A stretch of DNA of 64,000 nucleotides, from NCBI GenBank assembly GCA_947623455.1, contig OX392532.1, positions 51,835,058-51,899,057 on the forward strand, written 5' to 3'. This document shows, piece after piece, positions 56,354 to 64,000 of the stretch (positions are counted from its first letter, which is position 1; every line of letters begins with the position of its first letter). The translations under genes were made by a program, and so were the position numbers. Below the pieces are notes generated by a model. It saw nothing but the letters and a program-made list of their open reading frames with translations. It ran no database searches and had not been told where the DNA came from. This stretch comes from Mimachlamys varia (lineage: Eukaryota; Mollusca; Bivalvia; Pectinida; Pectinidae).

Positions 56354-59300
56354 GGTTGGGGTACGGATGCTGGGAGGATGAAGTTGGGGTACGGATGCTG
56401 GGAGGATGAAGTTAGAGTACGGAGGCTGGGAGGATGAAGTTAGGGTACGGATGCTGGGAGAATGAAGTTGGGTACGGATGCTGGGAGAATGAAGTTGGGG
56501 TACGGATGCTGGGAGGATGAAGTTAGAGTACGGATGCTGGGAGGATGAAGTTGGGGTACGGATGCTGGGAGGATGAAGTTGGGGTACGGATGCTGGGAGA
56601 ATGAAGTTGGGGTACGGATGCTGGGAGGATGAAGTTAGAGTACGGATGCTGGGAGAATGAAGTTGGGTACGGATGCTGGGAGAATGAAGTTGGGGTACGG
56701 ATGCTTGGAGGATGAAGTTAGAGTACGGATGCTGGGAGGATGAAGTTGGGGTACGGATGCTGGGAGAATGAAGTTGGGGTACGGATGATGGGAGAATGAA
56801 GTTGGGGTACGGATGCTGGGAGGATGAAGTTGGGGTACGGATGCTGGGAGGATGAAGTTGGGGTACGGATGCTGGGAGGATGAAGTTGGGGTACGGATGC
56901 TGGGAGGATGAAGTTGGGGTACGGATGCTGGGAGGATGAAGTTGGGGTACGGATGCTGGGAGAATGAAGTTGGGGTACGGATGCTGGGAGAATGAAGTTG
57001 GGGTACGGATTCTGGGAGGATGAAGTTGGGGTACGGATGCTGGGAGGATGAAGTTGGGGTACGGATGCTGGGAGGATGAAGTTGGGGTACGGATGCTGGG
57101 AAGTTGAAGTTAGAGTACGGATGCTGGGAGGATGAAGTTGAGGTACGGATGCTGGGAGGATGAAATTAGAGTACGGATGCTGGGATGATGAAGTTGGGGT
57201 ACGGATGCTGGGAAGATGAAGTTGGGGTACTGATGCTGGAAGAATGAAGTTGGGGTACGGATGCTGGGAGGATGAAGTTAGGATACGGATGCTGGGAGGA
57301 TGAAGTAAGGGTACTGATGCTGGGAGGATGAAGTTAAGGTACGGATGCTGAGAGGATGAAGTTAGGATACGGATGGTGGGAGGATGAATTTAGGGTACGG
57401 ATGCTGGGAGGATGAAGTTAGGGTACGGATGCTGGGAGGATGAAGTTGGGGTACGGATGCTGGGAGGATGAAGTTAGAGTACGGGTGCTGGGAGGATGAA
57501 GTTAGGGTACGGATACTGGGGGGATGAAGTTAGGGTACGGATGCTGGGAGATGAGGTTGGGGTACGGATGCTGGGAGGATGAAGTTAGGGTAAGGATACT
57601 GGGAGGATGAAGTTAGAGTACGGGTGCTGGGGGATGAAGTTAGGGTACGGATGCTGGGAGGATGAAGTTGGGGTACGGATGCTGGGAGGATGAAGTTAGA
57701 GTACGGGTGCTGGGAGGATGAAGTTAGGGTACGGATGCTGGGAGGATGAAGTGAGGGTACGGATTCTGGGAGGATGAAGTTAGGGTACGGATACTGGGGG
57801 GATGAAGTTAGGGTAAGGATACTGGGGGGATGAAGTTAGGGTACGGATGCTGGGAGATGAAGTTGGGGTACGGATGCTGGGAGGATGAAGTTGGGGTACG
57901 GATGCTGGGAGGATGAAGTTGGGGTACGGATGCTGGGAGGATGAAGTTGGGGTACGGATGCTGGGAGGCTGAAGTTAGAGTACGGATGCTGGGAGGATGA
58001 AGTTAGAGTACGGATGCTGGGAGGATGAAGTTAGAGTACGGATGCTGGGAGGATGAAGTTAGAGTACGGATGCTGGGAGGATGAAGTTGGGGTACGGATG
58101 CTGGGAGGATGAAGTTGGGGTACGGATGCTGGGAGGCTGAAGTTAGAGTACGGATGCTGGGAGGATGAAGTTAGGGTACGGATGCTGGGAGGCTGAAGTT
58201 AGAGTACGGATGCTGGGAGGATGAAGTTAGAGTACGGATGCTGGGAGGCTGAAGTTAGGGTACGGATGCTGGGAGATGAAGTTGGGGTACGGATGCTGGG
58301 AGGATGAAGTTGGGGTACGGATGCTGGGAGGCTGAAGTTAGAGTACGGATGCTGGGAGGATGAAGTTAGAGTACGGATGCTGGGAGGCTGAAGTTAGGGT
58401 ACGGATGCTGGGAGAATGAAGTTAGGGTACGGATGCTGGGAGGATGAAGTTGGGGTACGGATGCTGAGAGGATGAAGTTGGGGTACGGATGCTGAGAGGA
58501 TGATGTTGGGGTACGGATGCTGTGAGGATGAAGTTGGGGTAAGGATGCTGGGGGATGAAGTTGGGGTAAGGATGCTGGGATGATGATGTTGGGGTACGGA
58601 TGCTGGGAGAATGAAGTTAGGGTACGGATGCTGGGAGAATGAAGTTAGAGTACGGATGCTGGGAGAATGAAGTTAGGGTACGGATGCTGGGAGAATGAAG
58701 TTAGGGTACGGATGCTGGGAGGATGAAGTTGGGGTACGGATGCTGGGAGGATGATGTTGGGGTACGGATGCTGTGAGGATGAAGTTGGGGTACGGATCCT
58801 GGGAGAATGAAGTTAGGGTACGGATGCTGGAATGATGAAGTAAGAGTACGGATGCTGGGAGGATGAAGTTAGGATACGGATGGTGGGAGGATGAATTTAG
58901 GGTACGGATGCTGGGAGGATGAAGTTGGGGTACTGATGCTGGGAGGATGAAGTTAGGGTGCTGATGCTGGGAGGATGAAGTTGGGGTGCTGATGCTGGGA
59001 GGATGAAGTTAGGATACGGATGCTGGGAGGATGAAGTTAGAGTACGGATGCTGGGAGGATAAAGTTAGGATACGGATGCTGGGAGGATGAAGTTGGGGTA
59101 CGGATGCTGGGAGGATGAAGTTGGGGTACGGATGCTGGGAGGATGAAGTTGGGGTACGGATGCTGGGAGGATGAAGTTGGGGTACGGATGCTGGGAGGAT
59201 GAAGTTGGGGTACGGATGCTGGGAGGATGAAGTTGGGGTACGGATGCTGGGAGGATGAAGTTAGAGTACGGATGCTGGGAGGATGAAGTTAGGATACGGA

Positions 59301-60559
59301 TGCTGGGAGGATGAAGTTGGGGTACGGATGCTGGGAGGATGAAGTTGGGGTACGGATGCTGGGAGGATGAAGTTGGGGTACGGATGCTGGGAGGATGAAG
59401 TTGGGGTACGGATGCTGGGAGAATGAAGTTGGGTACGGATGCTGGGAGGATGAAGTTGGGGTACGGATGCTGGGAGGTTTAAGTTAGAGTACGGATGCTG
59501 GGAGGATGAAGTTGGGGTACGGATGCTGGGAGGATGAAGTTGGGGTACGGATGCTGGGAGGTTGAAGTTAGAGTACGGATGCTGGGAGGATGAAGTTGGG
59601 GTACGGATGCTGGGAGGTTTAAGTTAGAGTACGGATGCTGGGAGGATGAAGTTAGGGTACGGATGCTGGGAGGATGAAGTTGGGGTACGGATGCTGGGAG
59701 GATGAAGTTGGGGTACGGATGCTGGGAGGTTGAAGTTAGAGTACGGATGCTAGGAGGATGAAGTTGGGGTACGGATGCTGGGAGGATGAAGTTGGGGTAC
59801 GGATGCTGGGAGGTTGAAGTTAGAGTACGGATGCTAGGAGGATGAAGTTGGGGTACGGATGCTGGGAGGTTGAAGTTAGAGTACGGATGCTAGGAGGATG
59901 AAGTTGGGGTACGGATGCTGGGAGAATGAAGTTGGGGTACGGATGCTGGGAGGATGAAGTTGGGGTACGGATGCTGGGAGGATGAAGTTGGGGTACGGAT
60001 GCTGGGAGGTTGAAGTTAGAGTACGGATGCTAGAAGGATGAAGTTGGGGTACGGATGCTGGGAGGATGAAGTTGGGATACGGATGCTGGGAGGATGAAGT
60101 TGGGGTACGGATGCTGGGAGGATGAAGTTGGGGTACGGATGCTGGGAGGATGAAGTTGGGGTACGGATGCTGGGAGGATGAAGTTGGGGTACGGATGCTG
60201 GGAGAATGAAGTTAGGGTACGGATGCTGGGAGAATGAAGTTAGGGTACGGATGCTGGGAGAATGAAGTTAGGGTACGGATGCTGGGAGAATGAAGTTAGG
60301 GTACGGATGCTGGGAGGTTGAAGTTAGGGTATGGATGCTGGGAGGATGAAGTCAGGGTACGGATGCTGGGAGGATGAAGTTGGGGTACGGATGCTGGGAG
60401 GATGAAGTTGGGGTACGGATGCTGAGAGAATGAAGTTGGGGTACGGATGCTAGGAGGTTAAAGTTAGGATACGGATGCTGGGAGGATGAAGTTAGGGTAC
60501 TGATGCTGGGAGGATGAAGTTAGGGTACCGATGCTGGGAGGATGAAGTTGGGGTACGGA
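56354..60559 (+). repeat. 4.2-kb minisatellite, 28-bp unit, about 150 copies
   Basis: Units read GGATGCTGGGAGGATGAAGT followed by TGGGGTAC. Three variable slots define variants: TTGGGG/TTAGAG/TTAGGG, GAGGATG/GAGAATG/GAGGTTG, and CTGGG/CTAGG. Occasional units lose one or two bases. Variants cluster in blocks: CTAGG units at 59751, 59835 and 59891 are 84 and 56 bp apart, exact multiples of 28. All copies have the same orientation. The plus strand is strongly G-rich with few C. The 28-bp step shifts frame each unit and TGA recurs, so no long frame survives. Confidence 0.98.
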
Positions 60560-62504
60560 GTGAAAAGGGACCGGCAATGATATCGTATCACACGACATAT
60601 GTACTGTAAAAGAGGAATTATTTGTGGTGTGGAAATTTTCCTTATTTCGCTGGCATTAAAACATTAAAGCGAATATATTCACACGCGAACATATTAGCCA
60701 CCATTTCAACTCTGCAGTGTACAATAGCATTATAAGTACACAATATATAACAGCATGAGTAACAAAGCGAACATTTTCATATCGCGAACAGTTTGGAGGC
60801 TGGCTAGGCGAAAAAAAAGCAACGCGCGAAAACATTGGATTTTACAGTATAGCATTAGCGAAGTCTATGAATAACATACAGAGACAATTACAAGTCTCTA
60901 TAACAACTGCATTTAATGTTGGACATTGATTGGGGTAGGGGGTAATAGTAGGGGTACGGGTTTAGGGCCAGGGGTAAACGGGGGTGAGGTGTTTGGGGTG
61001 GTGATGAAACAGTTATTCCGTGACTGTTTGCCGTTTATCAATTACTACACTCTCTATATATACACACATAATGACCTAGGAGGTTTATATTTGTCACACA
61101 GGAGGGGAGGCTACAACGGAAGATTGTGGAGTAACACAGGGAGGGGGTAGACCAAAGGCCTCGTTCCCTGTAAGTTGCAGCTGTGATCCCTAGTCATTCA
61201 GAGTTATTATTAGAAAGACAATTATCCTGAATGTGTTTCCGATAAACATGCAGAGTACAACACGCTGATACAAACATTACGATGTAAGAGGTCGAGGAAG
61301 GAGGGAGGGAGAAGGGGAGGAGTAAGAGGAGGAGGAGGAAGAGGAGGAAATCAGAGGGAAGGGAAAGGTGATACCGCATTTCGCACCTATTTGCCTCCAT
61401 GGTTGACAGGTGATGCGGCCCGGAGGAGGGGGGGGGGGGGGGGGGGGCGGGCGGGGGCAGTAAGAACCTGTTTTCAAGCAGTATCAATTAGCATGCACAT
61501 GTACCTTTTGCATGTCATGTCTACAAGAAATGCTTGCAGGTTAATATTCGCGGTAGCGTTAAAAATCAACCAAATCTTGAAAAACCAACATATAAAAATA
61601 CGTTTCAAAGGTAATCGCGAACATAATTAGTCACAAATATTAATTGATTACATTAGTTAGGACAAATTGCAAAAAAAATGGTGATAATGTCTTCTGTTTA
61701 ATATGTATATACAGTACAATCTATAGTTATGTATAATAATGGGTGGTCTCTACTCTCCATTAGCTTGCTATCATGCTTTATCGTTTCAAAGAGACGATGA
61801 TTTACCATTCCATTCAAATTATAATTTTCCTGTCCTCCCGATAACAGACTCTCAAAGTTTAGCCTACTATTTTTCACTATGTTTATCGCTTCCATTCCGA
61901 TATATTTTGCTCCACTAATCGATGATTGGGAAACGGAGGACAAATATCGGAAATCAAATTAAAGAACGGATGCTTTTGGTTTAGTTTGGTTTAATTATTT
62001 TGCGTCATATTAACAGCCAGACAGTCTCCCGGTGTATGCGATATAGGTGGGTGATTTGAATGTCTGTGGATTTTGGGAGCCTGCGGTATGTTCGTGTAAG
62101 CCTCCTTGCGATAGTCCGGATTGTTTACCGATTTAAAGTGCTTCCAAAATGAAGTACACTACCGGAGGCCCTACCCGGTCACATTATACTGATAGTTGTT
62201 CAATTCCCATAATGCTGAGCGTCAAACAGGAAGTAGTATAACTACAATCGTTATATATAGGGACTCTTGTATGTCTCGGCCTGGGGACAGAACCAATAGC
62301 CTACTTCACAGTGAAAACGCTCAATTGTAGCCAAAAGTGAGGTTGTGTCAAGGGAGACATTAGGTAGGAGAAAGTTGTTTAGAAAGAAAGGAAAAGACAC
62401 TGTCCAAAATTTAGTTTTCTCTTACAATCATGCAATGGGGGGAGCAGGTACAATTCTTACGCCCTACCTGCTTGCCCCTTTTATAACTCAATACTTATAT
62501 AATA
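60560..62504. other. No gene recognised; purine-rich and G-rich patches
   Basis: G-rich patch at 60930-61000, a purine-rich tract at about 61290-61370 and a G run at 61430-61456. A stretch at 62081-62120 is similar to 1153-1195. No coding feature supported. Confidence 0.4.
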
Positions 62505-62753
62505 TATAAACGTTATTTATTTTACAAGGTCAACAATTATGAAACAAGTTATAGAGCTTATATATCATTCTTGTTGGCCCGGATGTTAGCGCGCGAGAGG
62601 TCTTATTGTGGGAGGAAACCGGAGCACCCGGAGAAAAACCACGTGGTCGGGCAGGTAACCCCCATACCTTTGCACGTGCGGTCGTTGAATCGAACCCCGG
62701 CCGCCTAGGTGAAACGCAAGTGCGCTATCCACTGCACCACCCGACCACCCATG
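62505..62753 (-). mobile_element. tRNA-derived SINE, family A copy 3
   Basis: Minus strand: GTGCAGTGGATAGCGCACTT (box A, about 62718-62737), GGGGTTCGATTCAACG (box B, about 62685-62699), the linker GTATGGGGGTTACCTGCCCG, core GGTTTTTCTCCGGGTGCTCC, GGTTTCCTCCCACAATAAGA, and a 3' end with AACTTGTTTCATAATTGTTG and ATAAATAACG. It is the best-preserved head of the three full family A copies. Confidence 0.88.
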
Positions 62754-64000
62754 ACTTACATACTTTTTTTTATGCGTCAAGATAAATGTCTATAATATCA
62801 TCGTATGTTTTTTCCTGTGGAATGCAAAAGGACATTCTAGGTCATGGTCAAGCAAAATCCAGAAAACAAAAATCACCAAGGGTTTTTTTTGTTATCTCCA
62901 AAGAAAAAATTGACGTCATGCATAAACAAACACCTCGGGGGAGATCCGGAAATACGTTAACATGATACTTTAAATTTATACATGACCCGGGAATGTAAGT
63001 GATATTAATTAAATGGCCAATCTAAACCGGATGTAGTATTAGTCAGCAAAAAAAATCCGGACCGGGATCAATATTTACCTTATACATGAATTAATCACGA
63101 AATTACAGATCATCAATAAGGTTTCTCCTACTGAGATTAACCAAGTGGTGGATTTGTTTCTCAGCTTCTGCATGCAGCTTTTGGTTGTTTATATGCTTTG
63201 TCCATTGAGAAATTATTTCTTGATGTCGTAAAAATAACAAATTTATATTTTTTTTCACACATTATTCAAATTTTTTTCAAAAAGAAAACTGTGTGTGATG
63301 CAAGTCACTGTTTCTAACTTCAGAATGACAATTGAACAGCGACGGCCCGTGAACTTTCTCGATTTATACCACGGGAGCTAGCCTTGTAGCTAATAATACA
63401 TTGTACGATCTTTGCCTAATTGACCTGGCATGCGCTGGGTATTTACTATTTAGGCACTCGCTGACCATTACTGAAAGGAATTCGTTAATTATTCATCTTC
63501 ATCATTACATATATATTCCTCTGGACATTGGCGCTTCCTGTTAATATATTTGAGCACACAATATTTAGATACCCTTCAAAACCAGCATCGTGCTTGATGC
63601 ATGGTCAGCTTGATACGATTATCTTTAAATTAATTTTGATTTATTTTTAGTTATTTGTTAATACTTTCAATTCCTTTTTTTTTCACAGTGACTTTACATA
63701 ATAACTTATCGTTATATAACACGAAAAAGGGCATCTTTACGTGGTGTTCATAAGTTGTTATCTTGACAACACGTCATTGTTAATTTCCATTAGAGAAATA
63801 CACATCACAATTACTGAAATGGACATGCACGGCTTCCAATGTGGTTGGTTTCACTTTTGACAGGTCAGACGCACAGGGACCTGAGAATGTGTTACAGCTA
63901 GTTTTGGACCTAACTTAATCTAGAGGCTTTTGGGGGGTGGGGGTAGTGTAACAAATGTCCATGTCCCTGTGTTCAGACACTATCAGAAAACACGATTTTA
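62754..64000. other. No gene recognised
   Basis: AT-rich. TGACGTCA at 62911-62918 and CACAGGGACCTGAGAA near 63873. No structure supported up to the window edge. Confidence 0.4.

Noticed and set aside
61277..61487. Proline- and serine-rich minus-strand frames
   Set aside because: Low-complexity purine/pyrimidine and poly-G tracts, not coding sequence.

Overview
This window looks like intergenic or intronic DNA from an AT-rich animal genome, most likely a bivalve or other mollusc. That assignment is an inference. It rests on tRNA-derived SINEs with a shared central core, a composite repeat starting and ending in GGTCACCTGA-type sequence that I recall from bivalve genomes, an L1/Tx1-group LINE, and heavy loading with minisatellites. 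There are no prokaryotic operons, no rRNA genes and no CRISPR array. I could not support any host protein-coding gene. Apart from the LINE, the longer open frames lie in tandem repeats or have no recognisable protein features.

The only clearly functional genes belong to one LINE at about 37.3-42.9 kb. ORF1 (277 codons) has a coiled coil followed by an RRM-type RNA-binding domain. ORF2 (1275 codons) has an apurinic endonuclease, a reverse transcriptase with YADD, and a C-terminal CCHC knuckle. Both are uninterrupted and are separated by an unusually long 681-bp spacer. The 3' end runs into about 0.9 kb of (CT)n, (GT)n and GAT-rich microsatellite. Two 5'-truncated tails of other LINEs lie at about 45.0-45.2 kb (minus) and 46.5-46.8 kb (plus).

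SINEs fall into two groups. Family A has full copies at 2.2, 53.0 and 62.5 kb (all minus), a copy with an internal deletion at 35.8 kb, and related heads at 4.2 and 30.9 kb. Family B has a tRNA-Ser/Leu-like head and a core near TTCTCCGGGAACTCCGG, with copies at 2.8, 7.8, 9.8, 15.8, 22.3, 50.0 and 51.7 kb. In three family-B copies (7.8, 22.3 and 50.0 kb) part of the tRNA-like head has been amplified into a 60-, 33- or 62-bp tandem array, each unit carrying the same GCTAC..CTAGCCCTCCACCTC block.

Non-autonomous DNA-element candidates are a TIR element at 474-714, a pair of about 395-bp inverted copies at 4.9 and 28.3 kb, a long foldback at 52.8-53.0 kb, nested inverted repeats at 54.7-54.85 kb, and the composite repeat at 13.1-14.65 kb.

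Tandem arrays dominate the rest: 10.7-12.3, 18.3-19.0, 20.2-20.8, 23.0-23.3, 23.6-23.84 (34-bp units with a CRE-like palindrome), 25.6-25.85, 36.7-37.0, 48.6-48.8 (32-bp units each holding a small hairpin), and a 4.2-kb, 28-bp array of about 150 copies at 56.35-60.56 kb. Remaining stretches hold nothing I can name.
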